Shown piece after piece: positions 25,849-37,627 of a stretch of DNA of 64,000 bases. The position numbers were made by a program, and so were the translations under genes. How positions within the stretch are numbered: the first letter of the stretch is position 1; each line of letters starts with the position of its first letter. Under the pieces are notes generated by a model that searched no databases, was not told the origin of the DNA, and was given only the letters and a program-made list of their open reading frames with translations. Source of the DNA: Prinia subflava (lineage: Eukaryota > Chordata > Aves > Passeriformes > Cisticolidae); the NCBI RefSeq assembly GCF_021018805.1, contig NC_086259.1:10716501-10780500 (forward strand), written 5' to 3'.

Positions 25849-27683
25849 GATAAAAAAGTAATTGGCTTTTGTACATTCTGTATTCCAGAATTTCAGTAAT
25901 CAGAGTCCTCTTACTGGCATTATGTTAAAAGCAGTGGCAGGATGCAAGACATTAGAAAATGGGCCGTGGCAGAGCCCTGCAGCTGGTGGTGGTTCATGTG
26001 CAGGCACTGATAGGGCTGGGGGGATTGGTTGTGACCACCACTGACTCATCCACCCCAGCACAGCACTCAGCCACTCTGCAGCTCTGTTCTTCCAGGTGTT
26101 GGAATGGTGTGGTCTTACTGCTTTTTATGAATGTTGAAAATGCTGAAACATCACATTCAATATGTTGCTTGTAGTTTAAATTCGGGTCCTATCAATCCCT
26201 GTACCTGTAATACCATTAGTATTTCCTGTGCTACACACAGATCTGTATAAGAAAGTGTGGTAACTGGAGATTTCTTATAGTAACGTGCAATTACAGTAAC
26301 TTGTAAATCAAGATCAATGGGTATACAAAGTAATAAAAAAACCTCCAGTTTTTTCTTTTTAGCATTTCTAGTAGACTTTTAATATTATTTCTGTTCCTCT
26401 CTTCATTGGCTTTATAAATGTTTTTTTGTTATTCTGGGAAGTAATTTAGTAAAATGTCTTATAATTTAAATTTACATCTTCCTTTTCAGCAGCCCTCTTC
26501 AGATGAAATCATGAGCCATAATTTAGATGTATGTTAATACTAAACATAAGGTGATCACATTCATTCTTCTTTTAAGCTATTACAATAATATAAATTCATT
26601 TTTTTTAAGCAAAACCAACAAAAACTCAACATTACTTTCAGTAAGACAGACTTAAAATTTAAAAATAATTTTAATGCTTTTCTTAATATGAAGAAAAAAG
26701 TCTGGTGAAGGGCTGCAAGTCTGCTGCCTGAAAATTCAAATCTGAACTTTATATCAGTCATGAAACGGAAACACTTTAGCTCAATTTAGAGTAATATATT
26801 GGTCTGCAGAGGAAGTGCACGCTGAACCCTGCTGTCTCAAGTACACAGTCAAGGGGTGTCTAATATGAAGTGTGTTGGGTGCGTGCAATAAATCCAAAAC
26901 GCATGCAGGTGAGCAGAGGGCCCCATCTGCTCTGTCCTAGAGCATGCTTAACTAGGCTTGTCATGGTCCTACTATTAAATTGGAATTTTTCCCCTAATCT
27001 TTGAGTTAGACATGACCAGATTTGCAAGCAGATTTACAATTTTCACTAATTTTCCTACCATGACTTCAAAACGTACTTAACAAAAATACATTCTGGACTC
27101 TTTCAAAGGCAGATTTACTTTTCTGCAGCTGTTTTCCATAGATCAAGCTCTTTCTTGAAGTTTAGGGTTTTAAAACAGCATGAAGATGAACTTTGAATCT
27201 TATACTACTCCCCACCCCCAGCAAATTATAGTTTGAGAAGCATCAAAAAATTATTTTCATAACCAACCAGAAGTAGGTTGCACACATTGCAGAGGTTGGA
27301 TTGTGGTTAAAGATAAGTATTTAATGGAAACACTTCCACATGTATATAGTGACTCATTAAACTATTTCTAGATATTTAATCTGCTTTTATTTTCACAAAC
27401 TGTCTTGAAACCTCTTTGCTCTCTAGCATCTTGAATGTGTTGGAGCTTTTCACCCCCCTTTTTTTTTTCATAGTCCACATTTAATCCAAATGATACATTC
27501 CCTACTATTAAGACTTAGAACTCCAGAAGTGTATTTGTCATTACCAACATATTTTTTAAAATTCGTTATTTTTTTAGTTTTTAGACTTTTAAATCATTCT
27601 GGTTTATTTGTGTATGGTTTTCTTGTTTTTAAATGGTAGTTAGGAAAATTAATGGCAAAAGTCAATTTCACTTTTGTTTGTAG

Positions 27684-27848
27684 ATATTTGTGGTGGTTAG
27701 AATATCAAAGATTTTGCCAGTTGCTTAAAGAAGACCACTGTACCTTTTATTTGCCTCTTGAATTAGATAAAACACAACTGTCAGTAGGAACTGACAGTTC
27801 CAATAGGAAGTTCAGTAGGAACGCTTTGGAGGAGATAGAAAAGACTAT
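27684..27848 (+). other. Exon-like open segment in intron 4 (possible cryptic exon)
   Basis: A 165-bp segment is bounded by an acceptor-like pyrimidine tract ending ttttgtttgtag and the consensus donor gtaagt. One frame is open from an ATG at 27652 through the segment; within the segment it encodes a peptide starting YLWWLEYQRFCQLLKEDHCT. I do not recognise the peptide. Splicing from exon 4 (phase 1) would use a different frame and reach TAG within six codons, so as part of FTO it could act only as a truncating cassette exon. It may be chance. A perfect 10-bp hairpin lies inside it at 27776-27799. Confidence 0.3.
27776..27799. repeat. Perfect 10-bp hairpin
   Basis: aactgtcagt (27776-27785) and actgacagtt (27790-27799) are exact reverse complements around the loop agga. 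It lies inside the exon-like segment of intron 4. Confidence 0.7.
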
Positions 27849-29725
27849 GTAAGTCCCTGTCGGTAATTCTGGGAGCTATTTTTTGTTATGGCTTGTGTTT
27901 TCCTGGGAAATACTTTACCTCCAAGTAATGAGTTCAGGGCTTTAGTTCCCACTCCTTTAAGGATTGGCTAAGAGTTTCTTATCTTTCTCCCTTTGATTTG
28001 TGATTTTGCAATAGTCTGCAGTGACATGGGTGCAGAGTCATTGTTCCCCCTGAAGTGCTTTGGCTCCTCAGCTCACTGATAATTAGTTCAATAGCAGAAT
28101 GAGAATTAAATGTATGTCTGTTATTTTAGTGTTTGTTCACAGACATATCCATTAGTCTGTTTTTGTGACAAGGGCTGTGCAAGCACAGGGCATTCAGTAC
28201 TGCTGGTGGAGCCCAGGTAATTCAGCTGTCAGAAGAGAGCCCAGAGTGGACAGAGCAGGGCAGGGACTGAGAACAGGATCAGAGAGAAAAGGGAGGAACT
28301 GGCAGTAGTTTGAAGGAGAGGAGAGGATTGTGCTGAGGTTCTGTGCTGGAGGGGTTTTGAGAAAACAAGAGACAAAAATCCCCAGATATCAGTACAGTGC
28401 AGGGAGAGACAGATTTACCTTGTGAACTTGCCTCCACAATTAAAAATTGAATATGCAACATCCAGATTCCAAACTGTATCTGCTATCTGTAAATAACAGG
28501 AAAATCACTGAGAAGTTTCACTGCTAGGAGGGTTCCACACAGAGAACAGCAGCCTGCATTCTATACTGAAGACTCTGTGTTTTGGTTTTGCAGACCTCAC
28601 GGGTCAGTGCTGAGTCATGTAAAAGTGAGGCTGACTCCTTCAGAGTTGTTTTTCACTGAACCCCACAAGAGCACTATGCTACTTCCAACAAGGGTGACCA
28701 AGGAATGAAACAGCTTTGGTTTGGCTCTAAAACCAAAATAGTGTTTTGGGTGTAGTGTTCTCTATCTGAATAAAAGCTTTTAATGCCAGATGGACAGCAG
28801 CCAGTTTGCAAAGAGTGATTTTTCTTTTCACTTAATATGTATTTAGGAGAAAAAGAAAGCAAATCTTTCTCACAATCTTTTAAGACCTCAAATGCATTTT
28901 TAAATATGCTGTGAGGCATGCAATCAATGACACTTCAACTATTTTTGTACAATTAGAGTTTTAGATTAATTGTAAACTCTTAAATTAAAATTACAGGCTT
29001 CTTTCTGAGACTGATAAAGGATTAGAGATAGTTGGAAGCAATTCCAAGGTGGAGCTCTATGAATCTCTTCTAAATCAATGAAAGATTTGCCAAGGGTTTG
29101 AATAAAGGTACAAATCAAAATGTAGTAAGTCTACTTCTGTGTTTGATGCCTACAAACCACAAAGAATGGGCACTGAAAGGGGTAGTGGAAGTGTTTAGGT
29201 TTGTTTTCTGACACGGTTCTTCTTCAAAGTGGTTGTGGTATTTAAATATTTTGATGTCAAAAGATGATAATGTTCTGTGGCCCTTGCAAGATTGGGTTCT
29301 GTGCAATTTACCCTCATATGTGTCTGTAGTTTTTTCGTAAGTTCTTCTTTTGTTTTGTAGCATTTTTTCAAGAACTTTCAGTATTTTTTAGTGATTTTGG
29401 GGAAAGAGATTGTAACTTCTAAGTAGTCTGTTTAATCTCCTCAGTTAGTCTAGACTCGCTAGTCTTCTCAGCTTTGGAGGAATTAATTTGTTTAGTTGAA
29501 CTTTCCCTGTAAGAGGTGGGAAAATGCCACTTCTAAACTGGAGGAAACTAGTGTAAGTAGAAATATTTCTGACTCTAGGACAGTGAATAGTTATTGTGCT
29601 CTACAAAACATTGGAGCTATGTGAATGAACTCTAAGCATTAAAGCAAGAAAAGTAGTGTTAACCAGATTAACTTTTATTAAGTGTATTTTTTCCCTGTAT
29701 TTAAGGTTTTCTGATCTGTCCCTAG

Positions 29726-29805
29726 ATGATCTCAATATGACACATCAGCACTGTGTCCTGGCTGGTTTGTCACCTCGGTTCAGCTCAACTCACAGGGTGG
29801 CAGAT
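29726..29805 (+). CDS. FTO: FTO exon 5 (80 bp), iron and 2-oxoglutarate site
   Basis: Two bases complete the Asp split from exon 4, followed by 26 codons reading [20 protein letters not shown] and then THRVAD. This short exon carries a cluster of catalytic residues: the second iron-binding histidine (human H307, in QHC) at 29749-29751, and the 2-oxoglutarate-binding residues equivalent to human R316 (29776-29778), S318 (29782-29784) and R322 (29794-29796). All are present. The acceptor is tgtccctag and the donor is the full consensus GAT|gtaagt, giving phase 0. The Glu found in mammals after HRVA is Asp here, a conservative change. Confidence 0.97.
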
Positions 29806-30138
29806 GTAAGTACCAAAAACTTCTCACTGTTTGGTCCCTCATAAAGCCAATATCCTGGTGCCATGTATGCAGCACTGGGGTGTCCTACCAGAATTGTGGG
29901 TCATGTTGTGCTTTTGAGTCCAGCTCTTTTCATTAACAGCAGCTAGTGTTTATTTTTGATTGAAGTACACTTGGTTCTGTATTGGTAGCTGGCCTTAACT
30001 CCCAGGTGGATTTACCAGATGTGAATTGAGAATGTGCTGCACCACACCTCATGGATTGCTGATGAGATATAGTTGAGAAATACAAATTTGCTGAAGTGGC
30101 TATGTATTTATTTTATATATTTTATTGTATCTTTATAG
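29806..30138 (+). other. FTO intron 5 (333 bp)
   Basis: This is by far the shortest intron in the window, with donor gtaagt and acceptor tgtatctttatag. It has no repeat or other visible feature. It sits between the exon holding the metal site and the first exon of the C-terminal domain. Confidence 0.9.
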
Positions 30139-30282
30139 TCTTCAAGAGGAACGTTGGAATACATACTTGGACAATGTGAACTGGCACTCCAGAATTTACA
30201 GACTGATTCTGATTCAATGGCTTTGTCTTTGAAATCACTGGAAGCTGCAGTGGTGAAGCAAGTAGAAGAAATACATAATGAG
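30139..30282 (+). CDS. FTO: FTO exon 6 (144 bp), start of C-terminal domain
   Basis: The 48 codons begin [20 protein letters not shown] and end [11 protein letters not shown]. The length equals that of the human counterpart. The segment after LALQN is variable (Gln/Asp/Ser-rich here, Asp/Asn-rich in human), while the flanking TL.YIL..C.LALQN and SLKS.E..V.KQ.EEIHNE patterns are kept. This links the catalytic domain to the helical C-terminal domain, which packs against the catalytic domain and is needed for activity in mammalian FTO. Splicing is phase 0 at both ends, with acceptor tctttatag and donor GAG|gtgaga. An exon of whole codons could be skipped without a frameshift, but I see no sign that it is. 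Confidence 0.96.
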
Positions 30283-32586
30283 GTGAGATGATCTGCACTG
30301 AAAATACTTCAGCCAGGTCTGTGCAGTCTCCTCATGGAGTTAATGGCAATTAAGTGTGTTCAGCTGCTTACAACGCATTTTTGTACAAGGCATTCCTATT
30401 GTGTACGAGTTGGCAGTGTGGCTTTTAGGGGTACACTAACTGGGATTATAGTGGAAGTTTTCATTTGTCCTTCTTAAGATCCCTCTGCTGGTAAAGTAAG
30501 AGAAGTTTCACAAAACAATACACCAGAGCTGACAGTGTGGTGGTCAAACAGACTACTCCAGCACTTCTTTAAGAGAAAGGAAGAGAGAGAAGGGGTTAGA
30601 GGATTAGAGGGGAAGGTGCAAGTAAATTTTTTCAGTTACTTTTCCCTCATTTTTGTTGAACCAGGTTTTTGCATAATGCCATGGGTGGCAAAATTGTGAG
30701 CATGGGCTCTAAAGTATGTTCTGAACAAAATACAGTGGAAATAATTGTGAGGAACATATTTAAGCAGGTCATTTAGTGCTGCAAAAGATGCAAATGTATT
30801 AATGCACTTTGACAGTATTTCACTGAAGCTGGCAGTGCTTTCTTGCTTGGAGCTGTGCTGTGTTTCTACTAAGATAAATTACAAGCTCTACATAGGTCAT
30901 TTGCACTCAAATTAGAGTTGGTGTAAAATGTTTAAATTGCTGTCTGCTGAGGAATATAATACTGTGTAGTGCTACTAAAACTTCCTAGAACACATTTTCA
31001 TCTGTATTGTGTGTACAGTTGGTAAAATGGAGCATAGTGTTGGCAAAAGATTTGCGCCCTTGACTTTTACCAAAACAGCTCCTAGGGCAATTTAAAGAAG
31101 TCTGATGCATGCAGGGGTTTACAAAACATTAATCAGGCTCAGTCCATAAAACTACACGCATATGTGGTTTGCACAGCAAGGGCCACAGGCACAGCTGGTG
31201 TAAATTTGCACGGGTCCTTTAACATCAAAGCCATGTGCTGTTTACATCAGGTGAGAGAGTAGCCCCTGGTGTTTGCAGTCACCTGAATAATTTTGCAATG
31301 TGACATACAGGGATGTTTCCTGTTACACATATGGGATACACTGTAACAGCAGTCCTTGTTTAACTTGTACATGTTGTGCACTTAGTAGACACACTGGATC
31401 TGTATTTAATTTGGAAAGAGACTACCCATCCACCTATTTTACTATTCTTTTCTTTTCCTAATTTTTTATCCCAAGGTCAAATCTTCACTTGCTATTAGAG
31501 TGCTACTTAAATTTCATTTATTGCTGCACAAGAAGACACAATTTCCAGAGGCTTATCTCTGTGGTAAATGCCCATTTCTTTCTCAAACATCACTGAGCTG
31601 AAAATGTAAAGACCTGTGAAGCTAATGTAACTTCTTGCATATAAAAGCTTCCCACTTTCCTGTATGATAAATTTTTGTCTTTTCAGGCACTAATACAGGT
31701 TTTAGGCTCAGACTTTATCAGGCAAGACAAGAAGCTGTTTTGTTTCCTTAAAGAATCAAACTGCTTACTGATGAAAATGAACCTTTCATTTCACTCTCTT
31801 AGTTTGTTAGCCATTTTTAATGCAAAATCAAAATAGCACTAAAATCCAAATCTCCATAAGATTAATGGAGAACTGCCACCCAGTACTCCAATTTTTCCTG
31901 TGTGTTTCTGGTATACAGCTTTCTGTGCTATTTGTAAAGCTCCTTGTGGTTTTTTCTTCCCTCTTCCTCTGAACCAGGGATCATGAGCTTGAAATGAGAT
32001 ATCTAGAGGTGATGATATTGTTGTATTTTATCTTTAAATATTGTCATAACTCAATTTCTTCAGTTTTAACTCTTAGAACTAGATGCAGCCATTCTTCTTG
32101 GTTCTTTATCTTCCTGAAATGCTACGGGTCCATTCTTTTTACCCCCTTGCTGCTACCTCCAAAGCAATCATCAGAGAACATTAACCAGAACAGAACCATC
32201 ACAGTACCAAGCTAAAATATACTAGTTTAGCAGATTCACAGTCTGTACTGAAATTAACTGCTCTGCCAAATGAGGCCTGGATGAATTATCTGTGTCTGCT
32301 CGAGGGAAAAGCCCTAAGAGCAGGTCTGAAAGAATGAGGAATGATTCTGTGCCTTCACTTTTGTACTCCCGGGCAGGAAAATTGACTTGCTGTGCTGATA
32401 AAGTGTGTTTGAACTGAGGATCTGAAGCATAGGTGGAGACTTCATTTTTTTCCAGTTTTGTGGTGAGCAGAGAAATCTCTAAAAGAGTATCTGGGGGGTG
32501 TCCTTACTTGATGTTAGATTTCCCAGAGTTCATTTGTCAGGGCCCTGTCTTGGATGTCTTGACAGAGGCATTCCTGTTGAAAAAGC

Positions 32587-32621
32587 AGAGATGCTAACCA
32601 GAGGAGGATTTTAGCATCTCT
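32587..32621. repeat. Perfect 11-bp inverted repeat
   Basis: agagatgctaa (32587-32597) and ttagcatctct (32611-32621) are exact reverse complements separated by 13 bases. Pairing does not extend outward, so it is shorter than a typical microRNA hairpin. Confidence 0.65.
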
Positions 32622-35151
32622 AGTGGGCAGCCAGGTGGAAGTTTAATATTTCTTTAAACCTAGCTGTGTTGTCGTGGTCTCTCTCCCTACAACAGCCTTC
32701 AAAGGAATAGCTGAGTAATTGCAGGGTATGTGCTGTGTGTTAGATGTGTGTCACTTCGCTCCCAGTGTGTGCTTTGTAGTTTTAAGTAAAGATAACCTTA
32801 ATTAAGGGTGTTCACGTGCAGTTTGTCTGTGTAGCTTTTGGCCTTGCAGTCTGAACAAACACTTCAGTGGCAGGGCTGTAGGGAGGTGAGCAGATGCAGT
32901 TATCTGGCAGCTGTGGGGTACAGCAGCTCACACACACTCACAATCAGATTGTTGTTTGGTCAGGAATAGTTTGTCCCAAAAGAAATGATCTTGCACAGTT
33001 CTCTGAGTGGGAACCTCTTGCTTTCCTCCTGCTTGGCTTTCCTAAACTTAAGCAGCTGCTGGCTGCATCTCAAACAGAGCTACAGGGCACCTGGGGAAAA
33101 CCACTGGCAACTAAATTCTTATTAAAGGAACTAAATACTGCTGGACAGATCATGTAAATGCTCATACATATAAAAATAAATCTGCAGGAAAGATATTCAC
33201 CAGCCTGTTCTTCACATTTCAAAGAAATTTTTTCTTGCTCTGACTAATCCAAAATCTGCTAATACTTCATGTTGGAGTGAGGTACTTTCAGTGCTTCTGT
33301 ATTTGCCAACATCAAACTAATATTCAGTTGTTCTCACTGTAATAAAACACCAAAGGAGGTCTTCTTAGTGTCATGGGATTGAAAATATGGCAGGTTTCAA
33401 ACTAAATACCTAGGTTTGAAAGGTAGGGCTTTGTTAACATCAGGGTGTTTGCTCTGCTGTGATAATCAGATCCTGATTACCATGATTAAAACTAGAGACT
33501 GAATTGGTTGCCCTGTTGCTTGTGAGGTACAGTCACTTTTGCCTCCAGCAGATGTGTTTTTATGGCAGCAGTAGATAAACTGAGCTTGGAGAATGCACGG
33601 GCAGGTGGAAAGCCTGGGCTAGCTGAGCTGAAGGGTGTGGTGTGAGACACTGAGGTCACGGGTGAGAAGGGAGAGGTGCAGGCAGCCAAAGGAAAGTTAA
33701 TATGTTTTAGCACATTACAGGGAGCTGACAGCATGGTTGGTGGCTCACTAGTATGGCAGAGAGAAAATATAGATCACCTACATGTGTGGCATTTAATAAC
33801 CAGGACTTTTAAATAATTGACTGAGGAGCATTGCCTCACAAAATGTCAAATGCTGCTGTTGGCCTTTTACTACCCAGTATTGACAATAACCTAAAACTGG
33901 CCTTTAATCATTGCTTAAAGGACAACTTGAAAATTTGTTAAGATTAGACATATGAGGCCTGATTCTGAGCTTACTTGCACAGATGTAAGTCATAAGTGAA
34001 AATCAATTAGAAGATGAAAATTATTCCTCAGACACTCAGCCTATATATATTTTTATATGTAAATATGTTTAAGCTGTGTCCTCTTCAGTCATGTAAAATA
34101 ATTTCTAATGATAACTAAAGTTAGTTCTCATGTATGGGAGCCTCCAAATTAAAACCCTCTGACAAAATCCTTAGCAGGAGCTGTTAACCTGAGAGTTTTG
34201 TCACAGAAGATGAATGTTCTCTAACTTCCATTCCAGTAGGGCTAGAAATGAGCTTTTTGTATCTCTCCAGTATTTAGTGTTAAGATTTTTTTACTGATAC
34301 AGCTTCTCCTGTGCATGGAAGTAGACAGGCCAAGAGGAGTGAGTTCCTGCTACAGAAAAAAGTTATTACAGAAGGGAAATCATGTCACCCTTGCCTCATC
34401 AAGATAATTTTCTTTCTCAGAATCAACAATTATCTGTTCAGAGGTCATCGTTCAGAGCAGAGACTTGTCAAGCAGTTTGGTGGCCACCTTGGAGAGTGAA
34501 ACATTGTTTTTCTCCCCAACCCCAATTTATTAACCCAGGTTAGAGCTAAACAGAGATGCTGTGAGATGAATGCAGAGTTTGATAGCTGTGAGATGGCAGT
34601 CCACATCATTAAACAGCCTCTTGTTGCAATTAGGTACACACTGACCTCTGATGAGACCAGCTAATTCTGCAGAAAATGAATTAGCTGATTGCTAGGCTTT
34701 GTCTTAGACCTAAAAATCGACTCTTTTGTATCAAATTATATATATTTTGTATGGTATCAAGATACATTTAAATTTTGGCCAATATGCCAGAGCAATTAGA
34801 GTGAAATTACACAGATTATTGCAACAAATCAATATGACTAGGTAAAAATCAGATTGACTGAAATAGATCTATGATGAGTCATATTTTAACATTGATTTTA
34901 ATAAAAATTTTTTTTTCATTGATTAATGGCCTCATGATTAATTTTATGGAACCTGTTTGCTAGACATCACGTCATAGAAGCCAAAAAACTCAAAAAGAAG
35001 TGAAGAGAGAAAAAAAAGTTCTTAAAATTCTAATTGAATAAGGATATGCTCAGCTTTCCCAAAACTGCATATACTGAATTTTTTTTTTCCAGACTATGAC
35101 TGGGTCCTTCATACCTCATTAATATTACAGAGGAAGCAAAGTTTCCTTTGG

Positions 35152-35152
<1 letters not shown>

Positions 35153-35182
<30 letters not shown>
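35153..35182 (+). repeat. Poly(T) run of 30
   Basis: This uninterrupted run of 30 T is the longest homopolymer in the window. It could be the reverse-strand tail of an old retroposed copy, but the sequence to its left on the minus-strand reading is not recognisable. Its length is likely to vary between individuals and between sequencing reads. Confidence 0.9.
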
Positions 35183-35184
<2 letters not shown>

Positions 35185-36143
35185 GAAGGATGTCATCAAA
35201 CTTCTGTGCTAAAAAGTCACTGTCTAGCAGTCAGGATTTTTAAAAAATATTTTAAGATCTCTGTATCTCTGTCTGCCAACTAATCATGTTATATTTTACT
35301 AATAAATTTGCTTTAATATTATTTTTACACACTGAAAATTTAAGTATTTTTATTGTAATCTTTAATGTATTGACCAAACTTTAGTTAATGTTAAGTGGAC
35401 CACTTTCAGATTTCTGTAGCTGTTCAGTTTTTTCTTGCAGGAAAGGGAGCGTCAGGTGACAGCTTTGGGCAGTTTTCTTTATTCTTTCACCTTGGTAGGT
35501 TGTCTTTGTTTGCATCTTCAGAGTTGAGTGGGGATAAACAAATCTTCTTTGTGGTACAAATAATGATTAAAGCAGCTTTGAACTCAGTGTGAAACGTAAC
35601 TACCACAACAAAGATAAATATGGAATTCTAAAGACCAGAACTATGGATTGCTCTTAAAGAAAAGCAGCATCTCTGGTAACTGGGCTGTCTGGTGAAGGAT
35701 GAGAGGCTGTGATTCCTTGTGTGCCACCTTCTCATTCCACAGCAACTGGGCTGCATTCTAGCAATTTTATTACTGCAAGGGTTTTCTTCAGTCTTCTATG
35801 ACTGAAACAATTTGAAACCCACAGCGTAAATCACAATAAACAGAGTTGGTGCATATTTGACTGGAATTTTTTAGTGTTTGTTGTACATGTACACCATGTG
35901 AAAAAAAGAGGGGAAAAAAAAAGAGTTGAATTTTGCATCTCTTTGGGTTTGAAGAGGGTCACAGATGGATGTGGAATAGAAATAAACAGCTGGATGTGAG
36001 GGTGTGTTTAGGAATGACCTACTTTGGTAACTGTCTCCTTTTCTGTGGGACTGTCCAGGTATGGCTGGATTCTTGCATTACCCCATTCCTGCCCCAGATG
36101 AGCACTGTGGGTGTTTATGGTGCCATATGTTTTTATCTTGCAG

Positions 36144-36263
36144 GTAGAATTTGAGTGGCTTAGGCAGTTTTGGTTCCAAGGCAAGAGGTATTTGAAGTGC
36201 ACTGATTGGTGGCTTAAGCCTATGGCTAAATTGGAAGAATTTTGGAGAAAACTGGAGATTATG
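36144..36263 (+). CDS. FTO: FTO exon 7 (120 bp), C-terminal domain
   Basis: Forty codons begin [20 protein letters not shown] and continue [20 protein letters not shown]. This is the most conserved part of the FTO C-terminal domain: [12 protein letters not shown] and CTDWW match human FTO, with N-to-K and R-to-L changes between them. The acceptor is atcttgcag and the donor is the consensus ATG|gtaagt; both ends are phase 0. The following human exon begins with a Gly-Val-Thr segment; no match to it was found in the remaining 27.7 kb, so the protein is incomplete here. The aromatic-rich helix encoded here forms part of the helical bundle that contacts the catalytic domain. Confidence 0.97.
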
Positions 36264-37627
36264 GTAAGTACTGGTTTTAAACTCTAAAGCCTCTAGGGCC
36301 TAATTCTGAGAGCACTCACAATTATGTTTTTAATTGTACTGTAGTAATGGGTTTTAGACTTTATTCAGAACATATGAGAAGCAGAATCAATGTCAGCCTT
36401 TCACTGTCTCCTCTTTCTTTTATCCCCCAGTAGCCAGAAAAATGTGAGCAAAATCAGATCCAAAACCCCAGGATTTTAGTTAGTTCTTGACTTAGCTTGT
36501 TTTTAAAGTTTGAAAGCCTCATAAAAACCTCATATGAGCCTTTTAGAGCCTCACAAGATGACAGCCATATATTATACCACACAAATGCTGTGTGTTGTCA
36601 ACTTTTTTGTACAACACCCAGACAGACAACTCTGCTAATGACAACAGTGGTGCATGAGGAAAGTGTGTGACAACAGTGTGTCTGAGGAAAGTTGAGAAAA
36701 AAAAATGGTGAACTGGAAGTACAACTGTCTGTGGTCCACCTGCACACTTAGACCACAGCCAGTACCTGCAAGAGGGGATTATATCAAGAATAAATGTAAT
36801 AATTATTACTTCAAAGTACGTTGTGCTTTCCTTGAGAAGGGATTCAGTGCCAAACACTGTTCTGCTGTTGCTGTCCATGTGGAGCCTCAGGTGAGAGGCT
36901 GTGCTGTGTAACTCAGAGCAGTTTGCAGCGTGCCTGTTCCTGGGTTTGCACTCACAGGGGGCTGTGCTGGCAAACCCTCTGTTCTCCTCTCCATCCGTCT
37001 GCAGCAGGAGCTGCCTCTCTGTCATTTCTGCTGGCCACAGCACACACTGGCCTCAGTTTGCCTGTACTGCCCTGGAAGGTTTGTGCTGTAGCCGAGGGTG
37101 CTGAGTAGGATTTGTCAGGGTGTGTTGGAGGCTCTGGAGATGTGGGCAATAAGAATGTGCCCTGGAGACTCACAGGAAATGTTGTGACTCAGCTGCTCAA
37201 GCACACTGTGAGCTTCCCCAGCAGGGGCTGGCTTCAGGCTTGGAAAACACGCCTGGAAAAGTGGACATTTCAGTTCTGGAATTAGTTGCCACAAGGAATC
37301 AGTGAACATTCAATTTTCCTACAGAAGGAGAGAAAATATAACTTGCTTATGTGTTTGGGGTTTTTCCCCCCTCGTTTTTGTGTTCTTATGTGCTCACACT
37401 CTTGAATGACCCTTATAATTTAAAAACTAAAATCTTTTGGTTTGTTTTTCTTTCAAATGACAACTTACTCTCTTGGAACACAGGCTTAGATGAGGCAGAG
37501 ACAAGAATGTTTGATATTTTATATCCACTGTGTGTTGAAAACACGGAAAACCAGCAAACTCTGGAGCTCTCCAGGGTTAGTTTTTGTGCAGTTGGTGTGA
37601 CATTGCCATGTGGCTCTAATTAGGAGC

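Larger units (their letters stand above)
23704..29725 (+). other. FTO intron 4 (6.0 kb)
   Basis: It starts gtaatt and ends tgtccctag. It contains a 16-base A run at 25833-25848 and an open, exon-like segment at 27684-27848 flanked by plausible splice signals, described separately. I recognise no transposable element with confidence. Confidence 0.85.
30283..36143 (+). other. FTO intron 6 (5.9 kb)
   Basis: It has donor gtgaga and acceptor tttttatcttgcag. It contains an 11-bp inverted repeat at 32587-32621 and a homopolymer of 30 T at 35153-35182, about 960 bp before exon 7. I recognise no gene or transposon in it. Confidence 0.85.

Noticed and set aside
36543..37043. Minus-strand open frame of 166 codons in intron 7
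   Set aside because: The translation shows no domain, and the region is merely a little GC-richer than its surroundings with fewer chance stops.
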